From JAMZMI01 sp049115715 (lineage in GTDB: Bacteria > Bacteroidota > Bacteroidia > Cytophagales > Cyclobacteriaceae), in NCBI GenBank assembly GCA_049115715.1, contig JAGDZQ010000019.1:1-64000 (forward strand): 64,000 bases of DNA. Direction: 5' to 3'. The position numbers and the translations under genes were made by a program. A model generated the notes under the pieces. That model had not been told where the DNA came from, did not search any database, and was given only the letters and a program-made list of their open reading frames with translations. The stretch's first letter is position 1. Each line of letters opens with the position of its first letter. Shown one piece after another: positions 1-7,902 of the stretch.

Positions 1-537
1 CGATCGAGAGTGGCCTAAGTTAAGCCTTTGACTATACAAGTTGTCATTGCGAGCTTGGAGGCTGCAAGCCTAAAAGCGAAGCAATCTTTCTGCGATGGAA
101 TACGACGCTTTGCACATGATATTGAATATGTAATTGCTGCCATTGAGCTCATTCCTTAAATCGTATGAGCTACAAAACAATCTTATCTCATATTCTTCTC
201 CATGTAGAATCTTCTTTGCGTAAGATCACTTCGTTACACTCGTGATGACGGTCGCGGGAGTCTCGTCATTTTCGACTTTAAGAAAAATCTTACTCGAACG
301 GCATTCTGATCGATCAAGTGAGATCCTTCCTGCGTCTGGATGACAGGGTCGTGGAGACAATACTATTCTTAACTTAACGACATTGCACCTACGTGAGCAT
401 GACGTACTTAGCTAGATTCATCAAAATATGCAGATCAAATGAATAGAATAATTGTGGCTTCAAAAGAAGAAATGCAATCGCCACACAGAAATTCCGCTTG
501 ATCCAGGTTCCGATAAATATGATAAAGAAGTACAATA
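1..537. other. Noncoding, repeat-like region
   Basis: No convincing gene is seen here. The first 380 bases have the look of degenerate dispersed intergenic repeats: a GTCATTGCGAGC start near 52, a small GCTTG/CAAGC hairpin, a GCGAAGCAATC segment near 76-86, and a second block around 215-300 with an ATGACG/CGTCAT inverted repeat. The last part (about 389-535, minus strand) stays open for about 48 hydrophobic codons, but it has only a TTG start and no recognisable family, so it is not called as a gene. Confidence 0.4.
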
Positions 538-1806
538 CTAGGATTCAATAAAGTCAAAAAGCTCTTCCCTATGATCCTCCTCTTTCATTTGACTGGCAAG
601 TTCCAAGGCTCGCTTTTTGTACTTTTCATTTTGAAAAACATCTAAAATAAGAGGTTCAAGGTTTTGCGAATTGATCTTTGTAATTGACATTCCTTTCGGC
701 CCCACTCCCAGATCATTTACTATTCTATTCCAAAAGAATTGATCTATAATGTGAGGAATGATCAAAGATGGACAACCATACTTTAAAGCCATATGTGTAG
801 TGCCTGATCCTCCATGGTGAATCACGGCATGTACCTTTGGAAAAATCCAATCATAAGGAATCTGTTCTACAAAATGAATGTGATCACAAGCATATTCATC
901 TGGTCTTTCCAAGCCACTGGCAGCAGTGTTCACAATACAGGGAATCTCATGTTTTTCTAAAATATCCAGTAAAACCCTGGTCTTGCTGGATGGATCAGGA
1001 TTGCTCATGCTTCCAAAAGTGACAAAAAGAACTTTCGGGTATTTTTCTATGAATGGTGATAATAGTGGATCTGCCTCCCAATTGGCTTTTTTGTCTCTTT
1101 CATGATATCCTAAAAGCTTAACATTAGCTGGCCAGTTCACCTGTCTTTGAAACAATAACGAGGATACGGCATAAACCATCTTTATCTCCAGCAAGGACTT
1201 GCTTAGTTGTTTCCTATTTACCCCAATCACCTTACGTATTTCTTTCGTCGAACTCATCACGTTTTGAAGTAAGCCGTAATTCGCTAATTTGTAGGTAAGC
1301 CGGTTTATTGTACTCCCCAAATTCAGGTTAAAACCTACATGAGGATAAGTTTTGACCGGATGAATTACACATGGTATCGGGCTCACCATAATCGTTTTTC
1401 CTGGATTCAAAATCTCCCAGATGAGTGGGTAGGAAGATTTCGCATGGAAAATAACACGATCTGGCTCTTCTTGATCCAGTAATTCTTTTTGCCGTAAAAC
1501 CATATCGCTATTAACCTTCACTCCTCTTTTGTAAAGACGAATAAGCGCCAAAAATTTCTGAAAGATGGTGGCCTTCCCTCCCATTATCATTTTGCCATCT
1601 TCTCCTTCCATCAATTCCATAAACTCTGAACCAAGACTGTAAAAGTTAGTCGCAGAGTCCTCTGCTAGTCCTCGGAATTGCTCGGGAAAGGCAACAACCA
1701 CCTCATGACCTCTGCGCTTCAAATATTCGGCAAGAGCTAGAAAGGGTTCCATATCTCCTCTGGTTCCAACGGATATGAGTATTATTTTCAAAGTTTCCTG
1801 CTTCAT
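538..1806 (-). CDS. GT1-family (MGT/sterol-glucosyltransferase-like) glycosyltransferase
   Basis: A 422-residue GT-B enzyme that probably moves a sugar from a nucleotide donor to a lipid or small hydrophobic acceptor. The N-terminal Rossmann domain opens with ILISVGTRGDMEPFLALA, typical of the UGT/sterol glucosyltransferase group. The C-terminal donor-binding half carries LFVTFGSMS and the signature HHGGSGTTHMAL followed by IIPHIIDQFFWNRIV. I chose the ATG at 1804-1806, one base past the stop of the cyclase upstream. A longer start at 1827 would overlap that gene. It is last in a minus-strand run (WD40, DivIVA, FolB, cyclase). The acceptor cannot be told from sequence. Confidence 0.85.
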   Translation of the reverse strand: MKQETLKIILISVGTRGDMEPFLALAEYLKRRGHEVVVAFPEQFRGLAEDSATNFYSLGSEFMELMEGEDGKMIMGGKATIFQKFLALIRLYKRGVKVNSDMVLRQKELLDQEEPDRVIFHAKSSYPLIWEILNPGKTIMVSPIPCVIHPVKTYPHVGFNLNLGSTINRLTYKLANYGLLQNVMSSTKEIRKVIGVNRKQLSKSLLEIKMVYAVSSLLFQRQVNWPANVKLLGYHERDKKANWEADPLLSPFIEKYPKVLFVTFGSMSNPDPSSKTRVLLDILEKHEIPCIVNTAASGLERPDEYACDHIHFVEQIPYDWIFPKVHAVIHHGGSGTTHMALKYGCPSLIIPHIIDQFFWNRIVNDLGVGPKGMSITKINSQNLEPLILDVFQNEKYKKRALELASQMKEEDHREELFDFIES

Positions 1807-1807
1807 A

Positions 1808-2905
1808 TCAAATAGTGAAAAGCGCAACTTTCTCTTGCTTCCCTCTTAGATCAATATTCCCGATCTCTCGTGGAGAAAAATGCAGTTCATATTTATTGAG
1901 CCTTTCTACCAGATGCTTGGATAACAAAATATCCACACCAAGCTTGTTGCATTGATCTTGTATTCTGGATGTGGTATTAAGTACGTCTCCTGAGAAAGCA
2001 ATATCCCTCTTTACGACTCCTACTTCTCCTGCCATTACGTGACCATAATGCATCCCTGCTTTGAACTCAGGCTTGACTCCATATAGATCCTGAAAGTACT
2101 CCCCGCTCGCACTCAGCAATCGCCGTACTTCAAAAAAGCAGTTGACACAATTGGCATCATTGAAACCCGTCTTGGTCGCCCAACTTATCACTACTTCATC
2201 ACCTACATACTGGTATATCTCTCCTTTAAATTCGAGTATTCCTGGCGTGATCTCTTTATATACATCACGGATAAAGTTGAAGTACTTTTCCTCTCCCAAC
2301 GTTTCGGCAATAGATGTCGAGGAGCGTAAATCAAGAAACATAAATATGCGCTCTTCTCTTGTCGGATTGAAGTATTTTCCCATTAGAAATTTCCTAAAGA
2401 CTCCCGGTCCGTATTTATCATTGACAAGAAAAGCTATGAGGGTCATCACCACAATTACCAGCCAAAAAAAGAAGGGAATCAGTGTGGAGGGGTGAATGAG
2501 CACTTCAAACATGGACTTCCAAATCAAAAAATCAAAAATGGTAGAATGATGAATTTTGGTTTGAAAATACAACCCATTGGGAATGGATATTACAAAAAAT
2601 ATAATCGTATACGAAATCAGAATATGCCTAATGGTCCAGCTGTAAGGTTTTGTTCTCAACCAATGCTCCCAAAGGAATACAAGTACACTTCCTCCTAGGA
2701 GTCCAGCGAATATGCCTGTGAAAAGACTGGCTCGAAATGGAATAAGTGGATGTAGGGTGAGATCAGAATTTAAATCCAATAAAATCCCAAGTCCTATTAA
2801 AAACTGATAGACAGAAATAATTGTCCAAGCCAATGTAATCCATAGGACTTGTTTGATTTGCCTAATTCTCTTCTCCGAAATCTTTTTCTTTCGATTAACT
2901 GACAT
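1808..2905 (-). CDS. Membrane-bound class III adenylate/guanylate cyclase
   Basis: A 365-residue nucleotide cyclase making cAMP or cGMP. About four membrane segments lie within residues 20-160 (roughly 20-42, 60-78, 93-110, 143-160), followed by a cytoplasmic catalytic domain at about 185-345. The two metal-binding aspartates are visible as FMFLDLRSS (D192) and YQYVGDEVV (D236), and the later catalytic strand region reads FSGDVLNTTSRIQ. Substrate choice (ATP or GTP) is not decided by what I can see. It lies 52 bases after folB and abuts the glycosyltransferase, so it is probably cotranscribed. Membrane-anchored class III cyclases of this layout are known in Bacteroidota, but their signals are mostly unknown. 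Confidence 0.88.
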   Translation of the reverse strand: MSVNRKKKISEKRIRQIKQVLWITLAWTIISVYQFLIGLGILLDLNSDLTLHPLIPFRASLFTGIFAGLLGGSVLVFLWEHWLRTKPYSWTIRHILISYTIIFFVISIPNGLYFQTKIHHSTIFDFLIWKSMFEVLIHPSTLIPFFFWLVIVVMTLIAFLVNDKYGPGVFRKFLMGKYFNPTREERIFMFLDLRSSTSIAETLGEEKYFNFIRDVYKEITPGILEFKGEIYQYVGDEVVISWATKTGFNDANCVNCFFEVRRLLSASGEYFQDLYGVKPEFKAGMHYGHVMAGEVGVVKRDIAFSGDVLNTTSRIQDQCNKLGVDILLSKHLVERLNKYELHFSPREIGNIDLRGKQEKVALFTI

Positions 2906-2957
2906 CCAGTTTAAAGATACGAATGACCAGCATTTTGGATGTATTAATTCTGGGATT

Positions 2958-3308
2958 CTACCCTTCCAACTCTACCACCGCTCTATGGCACAGTCCTTTG
3001 ATTGGTGGATTGTATTTGGATACTTTCACCAGACTCTTATTTATTTGGGGAAATGTAGCCTTCAGTTGTTTGATTATTTTACCTGCGAGATGCTCCAGTA
3101 GCAATGCATCAACAGCCATTACTCCTGAGACTATTTCATAAACTTTTTCGTAGTTGATGGTGCCATCTAGTTTATCAGAATCGGCCGCATCAGAAAGGTC
3201 TGCTTCTATGGTCACATCCACACTGTACTTGTTTCCAATGACACGTTCTTCCTCGTAGTAACCGTGACGAGCGTAGAACTCCATGCCTTCCAAAGAGACT
3301 TTACCCAT
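2958..3308 (-). CDS. folB: Dihydroneopterin aldolase
   Basis: A 116-residue protein of the usual FolB length. It cleaves 7,8-dihydroneopterin to 6-hydroxymethyl-dihydropterin and glycolaldehyde in folate synthesis. The N-terminus VSLEGMEFYARHGYYEEER is the standard FolB opening, with the substrate-pocket residues, and the C-terminal part KVSKYNPPIKG also fits. It starts one base after the DivIVA-like gene stop, so the two are translationally close. No other folate gene lies next to it. Confidence 0.92.
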   Translation of the reverse strand: MGKVSLEGMEFYARHGYYEEERVIGNKYSVDVTIEADLSDAADSDKLDGTINYEKVYEIVSGVMAVDALLLEHLAGKIIKQLKATFPQINKSLVKVSKYNPPIKGLCHRAVVELEG

Positions 3309-3309
3309 A

Positions 3310-4056
3310 TCAGTCTTCTAATTCATCAAAAAAAGAACCCGACTCTTTCTTGGTGGCAACAGCAGTTTTTTTCGGAATTGCCTTTGGAGGAGCTGCTTTT
3401 TTAATCGGATTCACTTCTTTTTTGTCAATAGGTTGAGTTTCTTTTGGCCTTACTTCAAGGTTTTCTTTGTCTATTCTCTTTTCAGATTCGCGGACAAGTT
3501 CTTTGACTTTTTTAGAATGATCTTCCATCTTAAAATCGCCTTTTTGCTTATCTGTCCTCTCCACTCGTTCTACCAAATCTTCAGATAGGTTCTTCAGGTT
3601 TGCTATCACATTTTCCCTTAGATTCTCAAGTGTTCTGTAATTTTGCTCTAAGTCCTTTACAGAATCCTGCATCTCTTCTATAATCTCCCGAGACTCCATC
3701 TCTGCCTTTTCTATCAGGTTTTTTGCTTTTGTCTTTGCTTCGCTTAGCATAGCTTCAGCATTCATCTGGGTCTCCTTCAAATGTAGTTCGGCCGCCTTAT
3801 TAGCCTGCTCCACCATATTGGCTCCTGTATCCTCCGCCGTTTTCAGGGTTTTGAAAAGTGAACTCTCAACTTCACGAAGTTTGCTCACCTCTTTCTCCGC
3901 CTGATCAAGTTTAATTTTGTATTCTTTGTTTGCGTCAAGTACACGCTCCCATTCGTTTGAAAGCGAAAGTAGAAAGGCTGTAACTTCATCTTTGTCATAG
4001 CCTCTTAGTTTCTTTTCGAAACTTTTTTGCCTGATCTCTATTGGTGTGATTTTCAT
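3310..4056 (-). CDS. DivIVA-domain coiled-coil protein
   Basis: A 248-residue cytoplasmic protein. Residues 1-45 (MKITPIEIRQKSFEKKLRGY, then DKDEVTAFL) match the DivIVA N-terminal module that binds curved membranes in Gram-positive bacteria. A long coiled coil rich in Glu, Lys and Ala follows (about 45-170). The tail (about 190-248) is a low-complexity Lys/Pro stretch ending in an acidic FFDELED. The open frame extends 44 codons further upstream into the WD40 gene, but the ATG at 4054-4056 starts the domain exactly and sits one base after the WD40 stop. Its role in a Gram-negative is unclear; polar or division-site scaffolding is an inference. Confidence 0.85.
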   Translation of the reverse strand: MKITPIEIRQKSFEKKLRGYDKDEVTAFLLSLSNEWERVLDANKEYKIKLDQAEKEVSKLREVESSLFKTLKTAEDTGANMVEQANKAAELHLKETQMNAEAMLSEAKTKAKNLIEKAEMESREIIEEMQDSVKDLEQNYRTLENLRENVIANLKNLSEDLVERVERTDKQKGDFKMEDHSKKVKELVRESEKRIDKENLEVRPKETQPIDKKEVNPIKKAAPPKAIPKKTAVATKKESGSFFDELED

Positions 4057-4057
4057 A

Positions 4058-5008
4058 TTACGGCGTAAAATTAATGTCCCAGAGCGAAATAGTACGATCA
4101 TCGCTACAAGAAACCAATGTTTCTTTATGATTGAGCCACAGTAACTTATTGACAGAGGTACCATGACCAGCATGCCTTGCCTTATCAATTACTTTTAGCA
4201 ATTTGAAAGTTTTGGCATCCCAAACCTTGATAGACTTGTCCATACTACAAGATACGAAATGTTGCTTATCAGGGCTAAATGCGAGATGATTGATGGTGTA
4301 CATATGGGCAACAATCTCCTCAACTGGGTCATAATCACGATCTGTATCCCAAAATTTTATTCTAGCATCTCTACCTGCACTGAGTAAAATGGGCAAGTCA
4401 GGGTGAAAGGTCAGGGAAAAAACTGAGTTATCATGCCCTTGGTATTCTTTGACTAAAGTAAGGTCGCTTAACTTCAGTATACGAATCATGTGATCACTGT
4501 ACCCCACCGCTACTATATCTTCTTCAGGCTTGAGTGCTATAGATCTCACACTTTTATCTGTATATCTCCTTTTCAACAAAACATTTAAATCCCAATCAAG
4601 CAAAGCCAATTCCCCGTCTCCTGTTCCAACCAGTATGCATTCTTCTGTGGATTGAATATCATAAATGGCTTCTTTCGTAAGTGCTACAGACTTTATTTCG
4701 CTTTTTGTCTCAACATCAATCAAATGAATTCCATTGAAATTTTGACCTACCACTAATAGATTTTTGGCGGCATTGAACTCAAGTGAGTAAACTGACGCAG
4801 GCACTTTCACAATCATCTGGCCTGTATCCGGGTTTTCCAAGTCCCACAGCACTACCATCCCGTCACCACCTGCGGACAGAAAACGTTTGCTATCGATGGC
4901 CTCTAAAGTGTATAGAGGATCTTTGTGGCCTGTGAGTGTTTTGAGCTTATTTACTTGAATTGGAGACACTAATTTTTGATCTATATGAGAAACCCTTCTG
5001 GAGGGCAT
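4058..5008 (-). CDS. WD40-repeat protein
   Basis: A 316-residue protein made almost wholly of WD40 blades, expected to form a seven-bladed propeller. Repeated GH...(V/I)..WD units are clear, for example LTGHKDPLYTLE with VVLWDLE, YQGHDNSVFSLTF with IKFWDTD, and FVSCSMDKSIKVWDAK. There is no signal peptide, so it is probably a cytoplasmic scaffold. It is the first gene of the minus-strand run that continues with the DivIVA protein (one base apart). Opposite to it, 98 bases away, starts the PPTase gene. No enzymatic motif is seen. Confidence 0.88.
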   Translation of the reverse strand: MPSRRVSHIDQKLVSPIQVNKLKTLTGHKDPLYTLEAIDSKRFLSAGGDGMVVLWDLENPDTGQMIVKVPASVYSLEFNAAKNLLVVGQNFNGIHLIDVETKSEIKSVALTKEAIYDIQSTEECILVGTGDGELALLDWDLNVLLKRRYTDKSVRSIALKPEEDIVAVGYSDHMIRILKLSDLTLVKEYQGHDNSVFSLTFHPDLPILLSAGRDARIKFWDTDRDYDPVEEIVAHMYTINHLAFSPDKQHFVSCSMDKSIKVWDAKTFKLLKVIDKARHAGHGTSVNKLLWLNHKETLVSCSDDRTISLWDINFTP

Positions 5009-5106
5009 GGCAAAGATCGCTCTTTTTAGATTTTAGTTCAATATTTTATTACAACACAGCTTTCTTACTCAAACGCAACTTATATTAACCGCGAAATTGA
5101 GAAACT

Positions 5107-5718
5107 ATGCCATTACTCCTTTCTAAGGCAATAAACGATCATGCTGCATATGCTACTTGGAATATTCAGGAAACGAACGAGGAACTTGTCAAAATATTCG
5201 GAAATGAATATCCCAAAAATCACCATCCGACTAAGCTAGCTGAATGGATTGTGGGACGTATACTGGTCAAGCACCTTTGTTCCTTATTTGAAATTGAATT
5301 TGAAGGGGTGATTACAGAAAAAACCGGAAAGCCCGTTTTGAAGAATGGTGGGGCTGAAATCTCTATCTCACATTCCTTTCCCATGGCTGCTGCCATGATC
5401 CACCTAAAAGCCTCATGTGGGATTGATCTGGAGCGTCCGAGACACAAGCTGATCCAAATACGAGATAAATTCATCAATGGAACAGAAATAAGCTATGCGG
5501 ACGACATCAGCAAACTATGTGCTATTTGGTGTGCTAAGGAAGTGCTATTTAAAATCTATAGCCGAAAAAAGCTGAGCTTAAAAGATGACACCTTTGTAAG
5601 GTTTGTAAATGATCATGATCTTGTTGGTACCATAAACAAATCCGAAAGTGGTGCACCAAAAGAATATGAAATTAGTTTGGAAAAGTTAAAAGGCTACTTT
5701 TTGGCTTATAGCAAATAG
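5107..5718 (+). CDS. 4'-phosphopantetheinyl transferase superfamily protein
   Basis: A 203-residue PPTase of the Sfp-like type, which transfers phosphopantetheine from CoA to a carrier-protein serine. The first metal-binding motif is CGIDLER (D107, E109) and the second is WCAKEVLFK (E145), the standard pair for this family. ISISHSFPMAAA upstream of it is the usual histidine-containing segment. No polyketide or peptide synthase gene is nearby, so its carrier protein may be the housekeeping acyl carrier protein. The stop codon abuts directly the stop codon of the convergent gene on the minus strand. Confidence 0.88.
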   Translation: MPLLLSKAINDHAAYATWNIQETNEELVKIFGNEYPKNHHPTKLAEWIVGRILVKHLCSLFEIEFEGVITEKTGKPVLKNGGAEISISHSFPMAAAMIHLKASCGIDLERPRHKLIQIRDKFINGTEISYADDISKLCAIWCAKEVLFKIYSRKKLSLKDDTFVRFVNDHDLVGTINKSESGAPKEYEISLEKLKGYFLAYSK

Positions 5719-6069
5719 CTACTTTTTGTTTCTACCTTTTTTACGTCCAGCCAATATATTGAAAGCATCGAACAGGAAATAGGTACCAATGGCTCCAGTA
5801 GCTCCTCCAGCAATCAAAAAAGTCTGCCCTAAATTATCATTCTTTCTTCCCAACATCAATCCTCCTGCAATTGTTACAGAGTACCCAAGGGTAGACACTA
5901 AAATACCTGATTGAAATCTTCGCTGACTCTTTTGCATGCGCAAGTCTATTTCATCTACTTCGGAAGAAATATTCATTATTTCATTCTTAAGATCATCATA
6001 AGAAGCCGTTTGTGCATTCGCAAAACAGGTGATAAGTATAGAAAATACGAGTATAATAATTCTGCTCAT
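5719..6069 (-). CDS. Small exported membrane protein of unknown function
   Basis: 116 residues, not recognised as a family. A signal peptide (residues 1-19, ending CFANAQ) leads to a short helical, probably coiled-coil stretch (25-55, MNISSEVDEIDLRMQKSQ). Two glycine-rich hydrophobic segments follow (about 57-75 and 82-105), and the protein ends in a very basic tail (GRKKGRNKK). It overlaps the response regulator gene upstream by four bases (ATGA), so it is translationally coupled to the two-component pair and may be its membrane partner or output (inference). Confidence 0.7.
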   Translation of the reverse strand: MSRIIILVFSILITCFANAQTASYDDLKNEIMNISSEVDEIDLRMQKSQRRFQSGILVSTLGYSVTIAGGLMLGRKNDNLGQTFLIAGGATGAIGTYFLFDAFNILAGRKKGRNKK

Positions 6070-6824
6070 TTAACCAACCAATTTTTAAAATCTGAAACTT
6101 TTTCTCGACTGACCACTATTTCATGTTCTTGCCCTGAAGTGAGAAACAATTGAAGCCTCTGCTGAGAATATCTTTTTAATAAGTCTACCGCACTGATATT
6201 TACAATGTATTTTCTACTCACTCTATAGAAAATCGCCGGATCCAGATACTGATCCATTAATTCTTCAAGTGTGTAATCTATAAGGAACTTTTTCTTGTCC
6301 TTATCTACCATATATACCATTCGATCATCTGAATAAAAGTAAGCAATGGAATTTGCCTCCTTATTGACCAATTTGCTGCCATACTTTCCCAGAAAATACT
6401 TCTTATACCGCGTTTGGTTTGAAATTAGTAGTTCGGAGAGAGCAGCGATATTAGCGGCGGAAGCATGATTAATTTGATTGTATTTTTCTAGTGCCTTGCC
6501 AATATCGGATTTATTGACAGGCTTGAGAAGGTAGTGCAGGCTGTTGAGGTCGAAAGCTTTCAGTGCATACTGATCATATGCTGTAGTGAATACGATGGGA
6601 ATCTCAACATCTATTTGATTGAAAATCTCAAAACACACTCCATCAGCAAGCTCTATATCCATGAAAACAAGATCGATGCTATGTTTCGAATGTTTGAAAA
6701 AATCAACCGATGCTTTTATCGTATCAAGTTTATCAATAATATTAATTCTTTGGTTGATATCCAGCAGCAACAGAGATAGGCGCTCAGTTGCGTATGGTTC
6801 ATCTTCTATAATTAATACATTCAT
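6066..6824 (-). CDS. LytTR-family response regulator
   Basis: A 252-residue transcription regulator. Residues 1-120 are a receiver domain with the acidic pair in IIEDEP and the phosphorylation site VFMDIEL (D56). Residues about 150-250 form a LytTR DNA-binding domain (FYRVSRKYIVNISAVDLL). It is the partner of the LytS-like kinase immediately upstream, with a four-base ATGA overlap at 6821-6824, and it overlaps the next small membrane-protein gene in the same way. LytTR regulators bind direct repeats upstream of their targets; none was identified here. Confidence 0.93.
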   Translation of the reverse strand: MNVLIIEDEPYATERLSLLLLDINQRINIIDKLDTIKASVDFFKHSKHSIDLVFMDIELADGVCFEIFNQIDVEIPIVFTTAYDQYALKAFDLNSLHYLLKPVNKSDIGKALEKYNQINHASAANIAALSELLISNQTRYKKYFLGKYGSKLVNKEANSIAYFYSDDRMVYMVDKDKKKFLIDYTLEELMDQYLDPAIFYRVSRKYIVNISAVDLLKRYSQQRLQLFLTSGQEHEIVVSREKVSDFKNWLVK

Positions 6825-7834
6825 TTATCTTCAAGTTTGATAAGGGGCAATTTGACTGTAAAGCGTTTTCCATCGTCGATTACTTCCGGAATCTCATTTC
6901 CTATAAACTCATATCTGTACTGAATGTTTGCAAGTCCTATGCCTGAAGGTAAAGATTCGGTTGCTTTCGGCTGCAACTTATTCGTCACTACCAGATAAGA
7001 TCCTTCAGTGAAAATCTCTACTATCAATGGGTTATCCTTAGAAATTACGTTGTGTTTAATCGCGTTTTCCAAGACCATTTGCAATGAGGATGGGACAAGA
7101 TGATACCTCGAGCCCATTTCGATATTTAAATTGACGCTTAGATTATTTTTAAATCTAATTTCAAGCAGGTAAATGTAAGATTCTATGAATTTCACTTCCT
7201 CATCCAGCAGGATTAGATCACGGTCTTCTTGCAATGTGAGATACCTGTATACTTTAGAGAGGCGCTCCAGAAATAACGATGCATCATCTGTATTAATTCT
7301 AATTAGTCCATCTAGTACATTGAGACTATTGAAAAGAAAGTGGGGGTTGATCTGCCTTCTTAGTGCATCGTATTTTGCATTTACGCTCTCCCTCCTAGCG
7401 GCTTCCACTGCTACTTCAGATTCAGAAAACTTCTTATGATAGGTGACTATGGCATTGATACAGTGTAAAAACAGATTCACTCTGAATGTAAACCCAATGG
7501 ATAATTTAAATGACAATAAGGTAAAGGGAAGACCAAATAGAGATTGTATAGCCACTGCGATAAAAGACAGGATCGAAATCCAAACAACGCTAATGATAAA
7601 TGCCAATGCAAGCGAGTAATAAATCGATTTTGATTCTCTACTACTTTTTAATTTTTTTTGAATAACTCTGTTTCCTAGCCAAATGAAAATAACTAAAACA
7701 GAAATAATCAAGAACAGAACCGGCTCAGTGGGTTTGGAAGAAAGTAGCTGATCACCTTCAGTAAACTTTATATTCAGATAGGAATATAGAGAAAGGAAAA
7801 AAATGTAAAGATAGCTATGCCGGGAAGCAAACAT
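6821..7834 (-). CDS. LytS/YehU-type sensor histidine kinase
   Basis: 337 residues. About four membrane segments occupy residues 8-130, followed by a short helical linker and a His_kinase domain (PF06580 type) whose phospho-acceptor motif is QINPHFLFNSLN (H165). The ATP-binding part shows LQMVLENAIKHNV, the N box, and a glycine-rich GIGLANIQYRY. There is no extracellular sensor domain, as is common for this class in Bacteroidota. It is the first gene of the kinase-regulator-small protein set. A hairpin between it and the FAS1 gene upstream separates the two transcripts. Confidence 0.93.
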   Translation of the reverse strand: MFASRHSYLYIFFLSLYSYLNIKFTEGDQLLSSKPTEPVLFLIISVLVIFIWLGNRVIQKKLKSSRESKSIYYSLALAFIISVVWISILSFIAVAIQSLFGLPFTLLSFKLSIGFTFRVNLFLHCINAIVTYHKKFSESEVAVEAARRESVNAKYDALRRQINPHFLFNSLNVLDGLIRINTDDASLFLERLSKVYRYLTLQEDRDLILLDEEVKFIESYIYLLEIRFKNNLSVNLNIEMGSRYHLVPSSLQMVLENAIKHNVISKDNPLIVEIFTEGSYLVVTNKLQPKATESLPSGIGLANIQYRYEFIGNEIPEVIDDGKRFTVKLPLIKLEDK

Positions 7835-7852
7835 GCATTGGGGAATAATGTG

Positions 7853-7879
7853 AAAAAGGAAGCATCATAAGATGCTCCC
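7853..7879 (-). terminator. Rho-independent terminator after the FAS1 gene
   Basis: Read on the minus strand, a nine-base-pair stem (GGGAGCATC pairing with GATGCTTCC, one G-U pair, loop of four) is followed at once by a run of five T. It sits 24 bases past the FAS1 protein stop and just before the kinase gene. Confidence 0.75.
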
Positions 7880-7902
7880 TTAATTTAATCAACCAAACCT
7901 GA

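Noticed and set aside
389..535. 48-codon hydrophobic frame on the minus strand after the glycosyltransferase
   Set aside because: Only a TTG start, no family, and it lies next to eroded repeats. It may be a remnant but cannot be supported.
3310..4188. Longer DivIVA start at 4188
   Set aside because: The extra 44 residues lie inside the WD40 gene and are not family-like; the ATG at 4056 starts the domain.
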